From positions 3,288,731 through 3,352,730 of the forward strand of contig OX419346.1 in NCBI GenBank assembly GCA_948470475.1: DNA of 64,000 nt, read 5' to 3'. Origin of the DNA: Galaxea fascicularis. Taxonomy: Eukaryota; Cnidaria; Anthozoa; Scleractinia; Euphylliidae. The notes under the pieces were generated by a model, which saw nothing but the letters and a program-made list of their open reading frames with translations, was not told the DNA's origin and did not search any database. The position numbers and the translations under genes are program-made. Positions 22,931 to 35,305 of the stretch are shown here, in pieces; the stretch's first letter is position 1; every line of letters starts with the position of its first letter.

Positions 22931-25900
22931 AGAGCCCCTTAGGAGGGAAATGGTTAAAAAATGTATTTTTTTTGTTTTTTTAGGCCATTCATGCTCGAAG
23001 CCTAATTCCTTGTCAAGACACTCCTTCTGTAAAGACACCTTATCAAGCAGAGGTAAGGTCTTTTGTTGGTGCATGCACTTGGAGCTTTGTAATATATTTT
23101 ATGTCTGTGCAATTATTTGCTGCCAAGTTGACATTGAGTATCGGAGTATGTATTGTGATTTAATGTTTTCCTTGTTTTTAAAATTTTTTAACTAGTTTGA
23201 GTTTTATTTTCCTTTGTTTCAGTTTATGGTTATTAATTAATTTGACGCAAAGGAAAATAACAATAATAATAAAACTGGTTGGAACATTTTTAAAGCAAAA
23301 ACAAAATAATATTTAAACCACAACTTATGTCAGTACTTTCAGAAACAGGAATTTTGTCTCTTTGAATCCTTTTTGTATGGAATGTTATCACACCAGACGT
23401 CAACAGTAATTCCCTCACATTTACCAATGCATCAACCTTTACAATTATTCCACAAATTCAAGCCTATAAGTTCATTGTTTAGTTTACCAAAGAAACCATG
23501 TTATTACACCTTTTCTTTGTCAGATAACAGTTCCTAAAGATCTTGTGGCTTTGATGAGTGCTGTTGGAACAGGAAGTAAAGTTCATCCTGAAAAACCTGA
23601 CAAGATGGTTTACACATTCACGCAGACGGTACATTTGTATTGAGCCTACAGTGTACAACATAACAAATTTATTCCTTCCAGATATACAAACCCTCATCCT
23701 CTCTTCAAAAGTCGCACTCTGGAGCCTTGTCAGTTGTATACATGCAGTGGCTGTCTATACTGGTTGACGAAACTATAGTTATAGTCACTTAAGATAGTTG
23801 ACCCCAGGTAGAGTTATCAAACATAGAGTGGTAACAGTAATGGAAACCGTTCCCTCGTCTATTTGGCTAAATATGACCCTTAATTTACTTAGCTTCTTCA
23901 GAGCTTAATGGCAGCATTATTACTGATTAGGTGTAAAGAGTCTTCCAATAGTAATTCTAGCTCTCCTTATTTTTAAGCTCAAAGTGCTGTTAAGTCATTC
24001 TAAAATTCATTTTTTTGAATATGATTGACTGACTGACAGATTGATTAATTAATGGACTGATTCACTGATTGGTTAATGTATGGACTGACTGACTGACTAA
24101 CTGATTCATTGATTTATAAATTGATTAATTTGATTTAAATTGTTTATCTTCAGGTTCCTATTCCAAGTTATCTGATTGTAATCGTTGCTGGGGCTCTAGT
24201 AAGCCGGTAAGTCCAACAATATGTCCTGAATGATAGAGCATCATCATAATCAGTCCACACCAAGGGATGGATAAGGCCTCTCACAAGATTTCCATCACCA
24301 AACCTCCAGATAACACTGAGCGGTGTGATAGAATGGACCACAACACAGCAGAATACTTTCCATTCTCTTTTCCTCTTCAAGTTTTTTTATTGTGGATGTG
24401 AAGGAGACAAGACTAACAGCTCATCCATCATTCAACAGTTCTTGCTGCTTCTTTTTCCTTTCATGATGATCAATTTTTCGTAAAGCTTGTAAGTCACCTC
24501 CTTCTTTAATCTGCCTTGATTAGCCTTTTAATTAAGCCATTAGTGGTGGGAGGCCATCTTCCTTGTAAAAAGTTGTGTGGGTAATTTAATAATAAAATAA
24601 TTATTGTTGTTGAATATTGTTGTTCATAGCCGGCATGATTAAAAGCTGTGTTATTATTATTATTATTTTTCTTTTCAGGGAAGTTGGTCCCCGCTCGAAA
24701 GTTTGGACAGAAGAAGAAATGCTTGAAGTCAGTGCTTGGGAATTTGCTGAGGTGAGTGCTCCAAGCTATTTATCTAAATATGATGATATGGTGTTTATGT
24801 GGGTATGTTGCCAAACTTTTTGTTTTTGTCTGGATCTAACAGGATAGAAATGGCTAAAATTAATACTTTACCATTACTGCCACACAGAGCATTCACCAAA
24901 TTGATGACCATCATGATGTGCTGTTAATTTTTTCCTTCTACTCACATAATGGCAACCAAAATGGTCACAGCTTAAAGTACTGTTAAATTACATGTACTGG
25001 TATTTATGAAATATTTTCATGTAGACTAAAACATTTGACTTGTTTGATTGGCAGGTTGAGTCCCAGCTTGCTACGGCTGAGGAGATAACATTCAAATATG
25101 CGTGGGGGCCATATGACTTGCTGATTCTACCTCCATCATTTCCTTATGGTGGAATGGAAAATCCCTGCCTTACATTTGTGACACCAACATTGCTGGTTGG
25201 AAAAGGGGTACAAACTCATACTGTTAGTTTGTGTGTACTCTAGATTATTTAATAATACTGCAGATGCCGGCTCCCCTAAAAGTAGCCAATAAAATTTCAA
25301 GGAAATCTCCAGACCTCTGTGGCTTTCAATCATTATAAGATGCCATGCAGCTTTGGGCTATCTTACCACGTAGTGTAGTTGTTGGCTATATGGAGGCATT
25401 GTAACCTGCAACACTAGTTATGTTAATTTATGTCCGTCCTCTATCAATATACTGTTATTAATAATATGTGTTTTCTATTTTTGATACTTGCAGGGTGGCA
25501 GACCTCTAACTGATGTAAGTCATAATCCTATGATGTTAATCTAGAAGGTATCCATGCAGGATTTGCATTAGTCCACTGGTTGGGTGATACTAAATAATTG
25601 TTTTCAATATCTATTAGGTTGTGGCGCATGAGATTGCACACAGTTGGACAGGAAATCTTGTTACCAACCGAACCTGGGAACATTTTTGGTATGTCATTAT
25701 GAATAGGCGAATTTGTACAGTATCTAAGGAAAAGTATGTAATTTTTCTTTTCCTTTTGCAGGTTAAACGAAGGTTTTACCGTCTTCCTTGAACGTAAAAT
25801 TTTGGGTCGAAGAAGAGGTGAAAAGATGGTAGACTTTGCGTACATAGGTGAGGCTAGCAAGATTTTCCTTTGAGAGGATTCATTTCTTTCTGAATAAAAT

Positions 25901-28249
25901 AATGTTACCTGAACATTGTTCCAGTTAACTTTCAGAGTTAGGGAGTCACGGAAAATTTTTAAGGGGTCACAAGACACGGGTCTTCCCTAATTTTCTTACT
26001 TAACAACTCTGTGTGTCGGGTCAGGGAGCCAGATTTCTCGGGTTTTTGACCCGAGACCCGCTGCTTATCTGGAACACTGCCTGAATATAATCAGTACCCA
26101 CTTTGTTGGGTGCATTCACACTGAAGATGACTGTGTGGACCGGAGCAGTCATTTTTTTGTGTGTGAGCATTTCGTATATATGCTGCTCTTTAATTTTTCT
26201 TCGCTTACAAAGCGAAAAATATGTGCCAAAATCCCTCGTTTCTTATTGCCGAAATTTAAATCTGTATGTCTGATCCTGTCATTCATTCATTCATTTATTT
26301 ATTTTTTTTTTTTATCAGAAGCAATTTGCTAAAGCACAAACATGAAAAAATAAATGTAAAAAGTCGACGTTTCGGCGTCGTCATGGCGCTATGCGATTTA
26401 TTTATTTACTCACTTATTTATTTAGTTATTTAATTACTTAGTTACTCATTTATCTATTTATTTGTCTATTTATGTTCAGGGGGATGGAAAACATTGAAAG
26501 ATGCCGTAAGTCAGAAATTAATTTTGCTGTTAGAGTTGGTTTTAAATTTGATTGTTCGTTCCAGTAGTATATACTGATGTACAATGCACTAGTTTACAAT
26601 ATCCAATGACGCTAACCCTAATCCCGCTGCCTTAAACCAAAACGTACTCTTAAGCCCTGGTCAAACGGCGTGTGATAGTCGATGATAGTTGACTCTCCCC
26701 AAACTATCATCAACTATCACCAACTATCATTCACATGGTCAAACGGCCAAAGAAGTTCGTGATAGTTGACGATAGTTCACCGGCATTCGCGCAAGCAAAA
26801 TCACGAGAGCAGGGAATTCGAAGCTCTTTCCGCGTAAAAATGTTAATACTAAATGGCGTCCCGTAAGACAAACTTGTAAAAGTATGAATTTTTCGCGGCG
26901 AAAAAGAGGGCGGCAGCATGTTTTCTGACCGCTATCGGGCCAGTGATTATCAAAACAGCTGACCGAAAAACTATCACGAACTATCATACGCGTGGTCAAA
27001 CGAGAAAAACTATCATCGACTATCATGTAGAATTTGAACAAGCTCAAACTGAATGATAGTTGATGATAGTGCATGATAGTTGGTGGTCAAACGGAAGCGC
27101 GCGCTCAACTATCATCGACTATCATCGACTATCATCAGCCGTTTGACCAGGGCTTTACAGTGGACTTAATTCTGAATCTAATCCTAACAGTAAATCTCAC
27201 CCAGTAAATCTCTTTACCATTCTGGTTGAGGAAAAAGACAGTACACGGAATGAGGTTTCCAACAGAAGAGCTTAAGAAACGAGGACAGCAACGGCAACGA
27301 GAACGCCACAAAACATTTTGCCCAGAAGGCGAAGTTGTGTTAGCATCGGCTAATTTGCATATCAGCGCTGTAACTAAGCAAAAATAATACTCTGCACGTG
27401 CGTTTTACATTTTCGTACATTTCTCGGCCGCCGCCTGCAAAACAACAACGTGAAATGACCAAATTTTAGGTTTTCTCGAGAATGTGAGCGCATGACGGCA
27501 AGTTCTTTCTTTTTCTTTGCTTTAACACCGTTCACAATAATTTAGACCCTGGACAGCTCGCCTGCGTTTCAAAAACATGAAGTTATATTTCTAAATGACG
27601 TTTTCGTTGCCGTCGTCGTCGTCGTCGCTTTAACTCTCTCTGGAAACGAAATACTCTTGGCGAAAGTGACCTCAGATCCGTGCCCAGAAAAGCTCAAATC
27701 AACCTTCGATGCCGCGGTGTTAGCTTGGCAGGCTGCACACGAGTTTTACTCTAACACTTTCCCAGAAGGACTGACGCATGCTCTGCATATTCCAAGTAAA
27801 CCACGTTCTGTCACTTCTGTTTTTGGTAGCGGAATCAACGGAATATCATTCTGTTCTTTCTGAAAACAGAATAAGTCCCAAAAGAACAAAAATACCGTAA
27901 ATTCTAAGTATTCTTCCTCCGGAATAGTCCCAGAAGCAGGCCCCCTACCATTTGCCCGATTTGCTCATCATGACAAATTCACCGTGTACCACCCTCTGCT
28001 TTCTTTGAATAGCTCAAAAATTTCCCAGAAGACAGCCCACTGACGCAGCTTGTGGTGGACCTTACAGACATAGACCCCGATGACTCATTCTCCTCTGTAC
28101 CCTATGAAAAAGGCTCCTGCTTTTTGTACTACTTAGAAAGGATCCTTGGAGGGCCAGGTTAGGAAACGTCATAACTCCAAAAGTCAAATTACCGCAAAAT
28201 TCGTAACCCCCGCAAAATGGCTTCGAGGTCTTGCTATTCATTCTTGGTC

Positions 28250-28282
<33 letters not shown>

Positions 28283-29872
28283 AGCATCTAACTGCTCTTG
28301 CAATATTAACAGTTTGCCAAGTATACAAGACACGAGAACGACGAAACTGGTCACCAGAGATGCCTTCTATTCGTCTTTATACAAACTATAGGCCGTACGA
28401 AGTATATTAGAAAAGTATGGAAATTGCTTTTGTTGATATTTAGGGTTGAAGAGTTGACAGCAGGGGCAGGGGATTTTCCACTCTCGTATTGTGAGGTATA
28501 ACCCCGGTTACTTTGATATAAGACCAGTATGTTGCTTTCCGCAACAACTACAGCAACTCGAATCCTTAGCTATGTTTTGTATATCCCAACCTACTTCAAA
28601 AATTTGCGACAGCCCTGGTTGACAGGACTTTATAAGGACAGGGATCCTGTATGCCTCCATGATATAGCTTCTTTCACTTCTGGAGCATTCCACTTTTATA
28701 CACTCAGCGGACTTTTCTTTGACAAGCTGAAAGGTAGCTGCCAACAAACCTTGTCAAACTAACTCTTAAGTGGCTTAAAAACCTTTTCAAACTGGTTTCT
28801 TAATTGGCTAGACAACTGGAATAGTGTTGAGTATGAATTGATCATTGCAATAACCGTAAAATTCTTGACTTTCATTCGCTTTTACCAGCCATGATTTTAT
28901 CATAAATAGGACGGGGTGTTCGGTTCAGGTGTGTTTCTAAAATGTTATCATGTTGTTGTGTTTCAAATTGCAGAGGTGTTTGAGCCATTTCTCAGATCAT
29001 ATTTGGAAAAATACAAATATCAAACCGTGACAACACACGAGTGGAGAGAATATCTTGAGGAGTATTTTCACGACAAGGTAAAATATTCACATTTCATTTT
29101 GGAAAAAAATGACGAACTAGACGAACGAGGCAGGACAAACGAAGGGAATCTATAACACTATAGGAAAGTACTGCCTTGCAGCTTTTATTTGAACGCTCAG
29201 ACCCTGGGATTTTTCAAACGTTAGAAGCACATTGTAATACCGGTAGTTGCTTTCTAGTAATATGAAAAGTTCTGACCACCGTGTACAGCATAGTAGATAG
29301 CATCACAGGAAAGTACTGCTCAGTAGCTTTCATTTGAATGATCACACTTTAGGATTTCACCCACAGACTCAAAAAGGTAGAACCACCTTGTACAGCATAA
29401 TAAACAGCACCACAGGAAAGTACTGCTCAGTAGCTTTCATTTGAATGATCACACTTTAGCTTTTCATTCACAGACTCAAAAAGGTAGAACCACCTTGTAC
29501 AGCATAATAAACAGCACCACAGTAAAGCACTGCTCAGTACCTTTAACCCACGGACCCAAACTGTATAACATCTTCATGCATGAAACCTTCATTAATGCAA
29601 CTCAGTGCTTGCTTTATCCATGTTACACAGAAGGATGTGCTGAAAGAGGTTGAGTGGAAGGCGTGGCTTCACAAACCAGGAATGCCGCCTGTTAATGTGA
29701 TTGACTGGTAGGTAGATTGGTTTCTAATTTAGAGACGTAAAGCCAAACTCAAAACAATTATTCTGGCCAATCACAAGAGACGCAAACAGCGCAATGAACC
29801 AATCAGAACAAAAAGCAATTTCATGTAGCGACCGCCAAGCGCGGGAAAATACGCGTGTGCAAGTAGTGATTT

Positions 29873-29903
<31 letters not shown>

Positions 29904-32314
29904 GTGGCGTGAGTTCTGCTGGCCAATCACAGAGCGAAGCAACGCAAGACCAGAGCAAACGAAATTACGATTCGACGCGCAAATGAGAGCCGCTCTAAGA
30001 GCAATCGTTGGGAACAGGAATTGATCATGTATGTTAGGACAGTTCAAACACAAGGTTCTGGTGACATTTTAGTGGTTCGACAAAGTTGAACTAGAGTACA
30101 AAACCAGGGGACAACGCCAATGGCTTAACAAACATCTGAGCTGAGACAGATGTTGGGCACACACCACGTGAGCGTACTGTGAGACCGTGCGCTCCAGCTA
30201 AGCTACCTAGACAACGGTACTAACCGAACGGTCTATCGGCATGGGCTAAGAGCACTTTGAACATTTTATTGGTGACCGCAATTACAATCCATATTTGGTA
30301 TCTCTCGTTTGACATCAGGTATGACACCACGCTGACTGAGCCTTGTACCGATTTGCGTAAAAGATGGCTCAAGGTGAGCGCACACCACATAAGTAGCTTG
30401 TTTGTTTACCTGATTTGCAGTTGAAGTATTTTTTATATTTTAATTACAATATGGGCAAATGAAAACGTTTTCAACTTCAGAGCGGGTGATGTACTAACAG
30501 CACTGAACTGAAGGAAACATTTGAAAATTAAATAACTTTTTAAAATCAAAACAAAGCAGAAAAAAATTGCTCTTTTCGTCAAAACGTACAAGTTCAATCG
30601 TTTGCGTTTATTGCCGGTGGTTTTTCGTTTCCATCGAAGGAGAAAACTCGACGGTTTTCAGATCGTCTTTTTTGTTCACATGACAACAATTTAAGTGATA
30701 CTTTCCAGCTCTTTGTTTGGAAGCGTATTTTATTGTGCGGCTTGTTTTCGCCGTGCATACGCACAGAATGGCTGTTGTTCTCGCGACATTTAACAGCAGC
30801 GCTTTAGACCTTGGACAAAACCAGTCTTATTGTTTGTCGTAAACGCTTGGTGTTGAGGGAAGCGGGCCATCCAAATTCTATATATTTATGTGTTGTGGTC
30901 AGTCAATTTTATATATTTTATATTTCATTGTCATACCGTGATTACCATACCCCAAAACAATGGAAAATAAAATTTAACCCAAAGATAAACTTGAACCACA
31001 ACCATATAACATGCAACAATGTTTTTTTGGCCGTTATTTTAGCTCGGTTTCGTCGTTTGAAGAAACACGAAAACACAGCCAAGAGTTTTGAAAATGCATT
31101 TACCTTACGTGGACGGAGCACGTACGCAAACATCTTCACTTTTTAGAAGAAGTTCTTTTAAGACTTCTGAGCTCTGACCAGGAGTTCTCATTTTGAAGTG
31201 TTTATGTGTTTTCTCGTACAAACAATTCGTTTTGATCTGGGGTACATTATCTTTTTAATTTACACGATTGATATACACTCTTGTACGGTGCTGAATTTTC
31301 TGAACTACCGTAACGATGTACAAGAAAATTTAACTTAAATTTTGACGATCTTTTTACAGGCCAGCGAGGCAGAGCTGGATTCCTTCTCGGCTGATGACAT
31401 AAAGGACTTTTCACCGCCTCAGGAGGTCGAGTTCTTAGCTCAGATTGTTGACGAGACGGTATGCACATGTCAAATTGTATATCTTTGTTGTCCTGTAGAT
31501 GCAAACCGACTAATATTATCCTCGATCTGATCGTTTGTTGGTGTCTGACAGGTTTTGGTATTTCGAGCTCAATGGCTGCAAAGCCATTTCCACCTCCCTG
31601 AATTTTAGGCAGCAAGTCGCCTTAAATGACTGCCTCGTGTTCACGTAAAGCGTATGGCATTTAGTGAACTTTCCATTTTCCTCTGAAAAGGCTGGTGTTG
31701 AAGGATTGCACAAATTTAGCAGTCATGTAAGGTTTGGGGTATTTACAGTGCAATATTCTTTTTTCCCCGCGTATTTAGACAAACGAGAAGCCGTTGGCCA
31801 TCTCGCATCTCAAGCGAATGGACGAAGTGTATGATTTCACTCCTTCAAAAAACTCGGAGATCAAATTTAGGTAAAAGAGAATTATATTCGTAAGTGTCAC
31901 TTCAATTTGTAATTCCCTTTTAAGTGCTGGTTTCGTGGGTGCCCTGTGGCCACGGTTCCACCTAAATAACCTGTTTCGCTTTGTTTTAGATGGCTGCGAC
32001 TTTGCGCGCGAAGTGCTTACAAAAAGCGCTATCCGGAGACTGTTGATTTCATCACTATACAGGGACGAATGAAATATATCAGGCCGATATACAGGTTCGT
32101 AGTGTGGTGTTATTTCCTGCTATGAGACAAATATGGAGACTATTTGGGGGAATTTGCAATCGTACGTTTATTTCTTGTGCTGTTTTGTTTCTTCAGGGAG
32201 TTGTACGCGCGTGAAGAGTCCAAAGAATTAGCTGTCCAAACATTCGAGAAACACCGGAAATTCTACCATCCTATTGCTGAGGCGCAGTTAGCGAAGGACC
32301 TGGGCCTGGCCTGA
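21048..32314 (+). CDS. LTA4H: Leukotriene A4 hydrolase / aminopeptidase (complete, 20 exons)
   Basis: M1-family zinc enzyme, cytosolic; hydrolyses LTA4 in vertebrates and trims peptides. Exons: 21048-21200, 21558-21691, 22459-22579, 22984-23052, 23524-23628, 24154-24206, 24679-24751, 25055-25207, 25494-25514, 25618-25688, 25762-25847, 26480-26505, 28013-28157, 28974-29077, 29631-29707, 30319-30373, 31360-31458, 31779-31870, 31990-32094, 32197-32314. This gives 619 residues (human 611). Seen: GGMEN at 268-272, zinc site HEIAH (298-302) with Glu321 in LNEGF, VPYEKG with Tyr386 (human Tyr383), and QGRMK matching human Arg563/Lys565. Human Tyr378 aligns with Phe381. The exon 8 donor could instead be after 25195, which would remove four residues. 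Confidence 0.96.
21782..21936. repeat. Inverted-repeat element with GTGCTCTA ends
   Basis: Left end GTGCTCTAGCGGTGCCCAG; the right end, reverse-complemented, gives GTGCTCTAACAAAAGTAGTT then GGGCACC. About 155 bp, in the second LTA4H intron. Confidence 0.55.
22848..22957. mobile_element. 110-bp TTAACC...GGTTAA hairpin element
   Basis: Starts TTAACCCTTTCACTCCT and ends AGGAGGGAAATGGTTAA, with an inner inverted pair GTGCCAAATGGCAC. A partial match to its end (GAGTGAAAGGGTTAAG) occurs near 49257-49272. It lies just upstream of LTA4H exon 4. Confidence 0.65.
24020..24135. repeat. GACT/GATT tetranucleotide microsatellite
   Basis: Impure (GACT)n/(GATT)n tract in the intron just before LTA4H exon 6 (24154). 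Confidence 0.8.
26240..26475. repeat. CATT/TTTA simple repeats
   Basis: CATTCATTCATTCATTTATTTATT followed, after about 90 bases, by a TTTA-rich tract reaching the acceptor of LTA4H exon 12 (26480). Between them is CGACGTTTCGGCGTCGTCATG, resembling the edge of a Penelope-type element. Confidence 0.7.
26652..27155. mobile_element. 504-bp MITE with AAGCCCTGGTCAAACGGC ends and ATGATAGT subterminal repeats
   Basis: Terminal inverted repeats read AAGCCCTGGTCAAACGGC at both ends. Both flanks carry many copies of TGATAGTTGA / ACTATCATCGACTATCAT in both orientations, and GGTCAAACG recurs inside. No transposase frame. It is in the LTA4H intron after exon 12. Confidence 0.85.
27272..27633. mobile_element. 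TTAA-bounded MITE, AACGAGGACAGCAACGG family, copy 1
   Basis: Begins TTAAGAAACGAGGACAGCAA and ends TTGCCGTCGTCGTC...GCTTTAA, inverted ends with TTAA at both margins. Internal words GCACGTGCGTTTTAC, GTACATTTCT and TTTTAGGTTTTCTCGAGAA match a second copy at 50885-51208. It is in the LTA4H intron before exon 13. Confidence 0.8.
28250..28281 (+). repeat. Poly(A) tract of about 30 bases
   Basis: Uninterrupted A run in the LTA4H intron about 90 bp after exon 13. It may be the tail of a retroposed fragment, but no source sequence is recognised in front of it. Confidence 0.8.
29150..29545 (+). repeat. 107-bp minisatellite, about 3.5 copies
   Basis: The word CACAGGAAAGTACTGCTCAG recurs at 29304 and 29411, and as CACAGTAAAGCACTGCTCAG at 29518, spacing 107 each time. 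A diverged copy (ATAGGAAAGTACTGC) lies near 29159. The array is in the LTA4H intron between exons 14 and 15. Confidence 0.85.
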
Positions 32315-32807
32315 GCATAGTAGCGGGGGCTCAGTAGAATTTGACGACTTGAAGTAGTCACAATTAACAGAATGCAGAAATCATGATCTTAGAACGAAGA
32401 AAGGAACTTCTTTAGAGCTTACAAACAGCTATCAGTGAGAGCAATGACAATCGAAGCAGAAGTGACAATAATGTAGCAAGGAGGTTTTGGTGTTTGAAGT
32501 CGTAGTTGTCTCTTGTGTTTGGAATGTTTCCTCGCGTTTTTCATACTTAATGGTTTGTTTTTGTTTTGTGAGATCAGCGAAATCTAGCTGGACTTGAGAC
32601 TTTATTCGCACCCGGCTTCACGTCCCATATCAGCACATGACCCCCTCCCTCCCTTAGACATCTACCACAAAAACAGGAGAGTGAGAGAGTGAGTGTTTCA
32701 AAGATGACATGGACAAGAAAACAAGTAAATACCACGTTCATGGTCAATAGAAATTGTGAGATTTGTTTTAGAAAGACAACTAGTGGATAGGTTTTACAGC
32801 GAGGGAA

Positions 32808-32813
32808 AATAAA
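32808..32813 (+). terminator. Candidate LTA4H polyadenylation signal
   Basis: AATAAA about 490 bp after the LTA4H stop codon, in an AT-rich context, the first canonical hexamer noticed downstream. Confidence 0.5.
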
Positions 32814-33148
32814 ATGCTTTTTAGTTATCAAATCGTTTATTTTCTCAATTGCTGTGTTTGTCCGCGGGCTGTAGTCACCAGTCACTAAAACCTAAACCAC
32901 CCAATACCACATAAAGCAGCCGTAGAGTTGTGGGAGTAACGATGATTTGTGGACCATTCTTTTAATTTCTTAAAGTAACGACCCCTACCCCCGAAAGTAA
33001 CGGGTCACTCGACCCTACCATAGTGATGAACGATTCCCTGTGTGCACGTTGCCTTCATGAACAAAGACCCGACGGAGCGTACCCATTGGAAGAGAAACCG
33101 TGCTCCAAGCAGCGCCTTGAAGATGGAACAGCTTGGTATTAGAACGTC

Positions 33149-33326
33149 AATAGGCCCTTTGCAGTTTACGATCACATGGTACAAAAAACACCAAACTGCC
33201 CACTGGGAAATCCAAAACAAAGCAACTTAACTTAATATTCTTTTGCCTTGGATTTCCCAGTGGGCGGTTTGCTCTCCAGCAAGGCGTTTTTTGTACCATG
33301 TGATCGTAAACTGCAAAGGACCTATC
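33149..33326. mobile_element. Hairpin MITE, AATAGGCCCTTTGCAG ends
   Basis: About 60-bp arms: TAGGCCCTTTGCAGTTTACG at the left and its close reverse complement at the right, continuing through ATCACATGGTACAAAAAAC. A second inverted pair CCCACTGGGAAATCCAA lies inside. Confidence 0.85.
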
Positions 33327-33856
33327 AAATGAGAAAATGACAATTAGCAATTTTTCCAGAAGAGCGCGTTGGATATGAGATAATAGATAGCCGACAAGGT
33401 GCGTAGCGCAGAATTGGCTTTTATCATCTCGCATCCAGCAAGCGTGAGTGGAATTGTTTTAACAAAAAACACCCAGAAACTATGGATAAATCTTCCCTAC
33501 TTTATTCAGCTGTTACCATGACGACTAAGCCAATCAAAACTCTGGAATTGCATTATCCAATTATCTAGCTTTTAATAATTGAAGGTTACTTATTCCGCCA
33601 TGGTATTAACCATGACTGGATTATGTTACTCGTATATTTTAGCTACACGAAAGTTACGGCCCTTAGTTCTACTAATTCAGAAAATAACCGAAGCCGCTAC
33701 CCATTTGGAAACTACGATATATATATGTAATAATTGGACTTTTTTATTCTGAAGTGTAACTCATTTGCTATATCTATTGCCGGTGAATAACTGAATTCGT
33801 TGGACTCACTTCTTTACAAGTACAACGACTCTTCTGTGAAGATAATCATTATCATT

Positions 33857-33985
33857 ACTTTATCTCTCAGTTAGTACGCGCGCTGTAATTGGTCAATTTA
33901 GCGGGCCGTATTTCACTGTACGGCCCGCTAAATTTGAAACTTTCCTTACCCGCGCGCCTGATTAACCTCAGAGATATAATAAATA
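33857..33985. mobile_element. Hairpin element centred on GCGGGCCGTA/TACGGCCCGC
   Basis: Central inverted pair AATTTAGCGGGCCGTA / TACGGCCCGCTAAATT, with outer arms ATCTCTCAG and CTCAGAGAT and GCGCGC blocks on each side. Confidence 0.65.
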
Positions 33986-34116
33986 CCTTACTAACCTCGT
34001 TTTCTCGGTCCGTACTGTAAGTTATGGATCCCAACTTTTTCCCGCTTCGGCGACAACAACGGGACAACACTCAGTCCGTAACTTACAGCACGGACCTCAA
34101 ACTAGGTTAGTAAGAG
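33986..34116. mobile_element. Hairpin MITE, TACCTTACTAACCTCG ends
   Basis: Left TACCTTACTAACCTCGTTTT, right end the near reverse complement (AAACTAGGTTAGTAAGAGGTA), continuing inward with GGTCCGTACTGTAAGTTA / TAACTTACAGCACGGACC. Shares its end layout with 20735-20882. Confidence 0.75.
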
Positions 34117-34865
34117 GTACGTAACTTGCGAGCTGCAATACTCAAAGTTCGTTAATGTGGCTGTTTTGGGCACAATATCTAACTGTAAATGTGACATCGA
34201 CTCAGTATCAAATAGGGAGTAGCATTCTACCGTACCTACATATGTAATTTTGGACGCTACGCTGCATCTTTCCGATTTGAGCCATTTTAAAATACAAACA
34301 TGTAATCTGTACGAGAAGAAGAATGCTGTTTACTACTTTGAAATATCTCTGTTTGTTCAAGAGATATTCAAGTTTTTAAAATATGCAAAATAGCTAAGTT
34401 ATGACGTCATAAACTCAACCAAATTTTGATGAAAAAAGACATCTCAGCCAATTTGAATCAGACATGCTTAATTTTTTGCAGTAAGATTCTACCAGAAGTG
34501 CTCTACAATATGAGCTTACCAGTTTTGTTATCATGGCAACATACTGGGTTCCAGACCTCCCTGATATTAATGGCTTTCCTAGCCGCCATCGGCGTTCTAT
34601 TTTGATATTTGCCAATGGTGCCTCATCTGCATGATCCAGCAAGCATATCAATATGTGAGGTTGAGTTCGTGGCCTTGTCAATCTTTGTTCGAGCTTAAAA
34701 TCACTAAAATATTGAAATCAAGTTGGACGAGACTGGAGAACAGTGAGTTGCCATGGGAACCAAATCTTTTTATAGCCATAGGTATGTTGCCTGTAGAACG
34801 ATTAGCCTACCAAGTTTCAATGGTCTCTGCTTCAAATTGACCGAGATAGCTGTATTTATATACTT

Positions 34866-35240
34866 GATGTAACATTGGGTTGAGTGTATGACGTCATCAG
34901 TCCTCTCATTTCGCAGTTTTTTCCTCAAGGGATTTTACGTCACATCTCGGTATTTAAGCCTTGTCGCCTCTCGCGTTAGTCACTCGACACAGCCAGTTTT
35001 CCTGCTCGCACCTCGCCGAGCTTAATTTTTTCTAGTATGCTGTTTACGTTTAGTCTCGTAGTTTACAGTGATGTAATTTGTTTTTCTCCGCCACTACTTT
35101 ATTTCTTGTATGTTAGCTTTTTCTCGTCCCCAATAAACACAACTGGTCGTGTCCTTCCTATTTCAACGTGTTGTTGTCTTCCTGCTGATTAGAACTTAAA
35201 CGTTTTCTCTGCGGCGGAACGCAGTGACATAGCAGAGAAT
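34866..35240 (+). mobile_element. Possible solo LTR
   Basis: The stretch is laid out like an LTR: starts TGATGTAACATT, has a CRE-like TGACGTCA, a TATTTAAG box near 34952 and an AATAAA near 35132, ending near GGAACGCA. No partner LTR or clear target duplication was found, so it could equally be an unrelated promoter-like region. Confidence 0.3.
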
Positions 35241-35305
35241 AATAAAAAAAAAAGAGTAGAATGTGTTCGAATAATAAGTTAAGTTTCCTTCTTTTAGGTT
35301 TAAGT

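Larger units (their letters stand above)
32315..35305. other. Tail-to-tail intergenic region, LTA4H to TPR-CHAT gene
   Basis: No protein gene is recognised. It contains the LTA4H 3' UTR, three hairpin elements (33149-33326, 33857-33985, 33986-34116) and a possible solo LTR at 34866-35240. The open frames on both strands in 33000-33430 are by-products of the 33149 hairpin. Confidence 0.6.

Noticed and set aside
25860..26110. Short inverted words around GACCCGAGACCCG
   Set aside because: Too imperfect to define element ends.
27657..27863. 68-residue plus-strand frame in the LTA4H intron
   Set aside because: No LTA4H homologue has sequence here and including it would break the phase between exons 12 and 13.
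29150..29545. CRISPR-like repeat array
   Set aside because: Units are contiguous 107-bp tandem copies without unique spacers, in an animal intron: a minisatellite.
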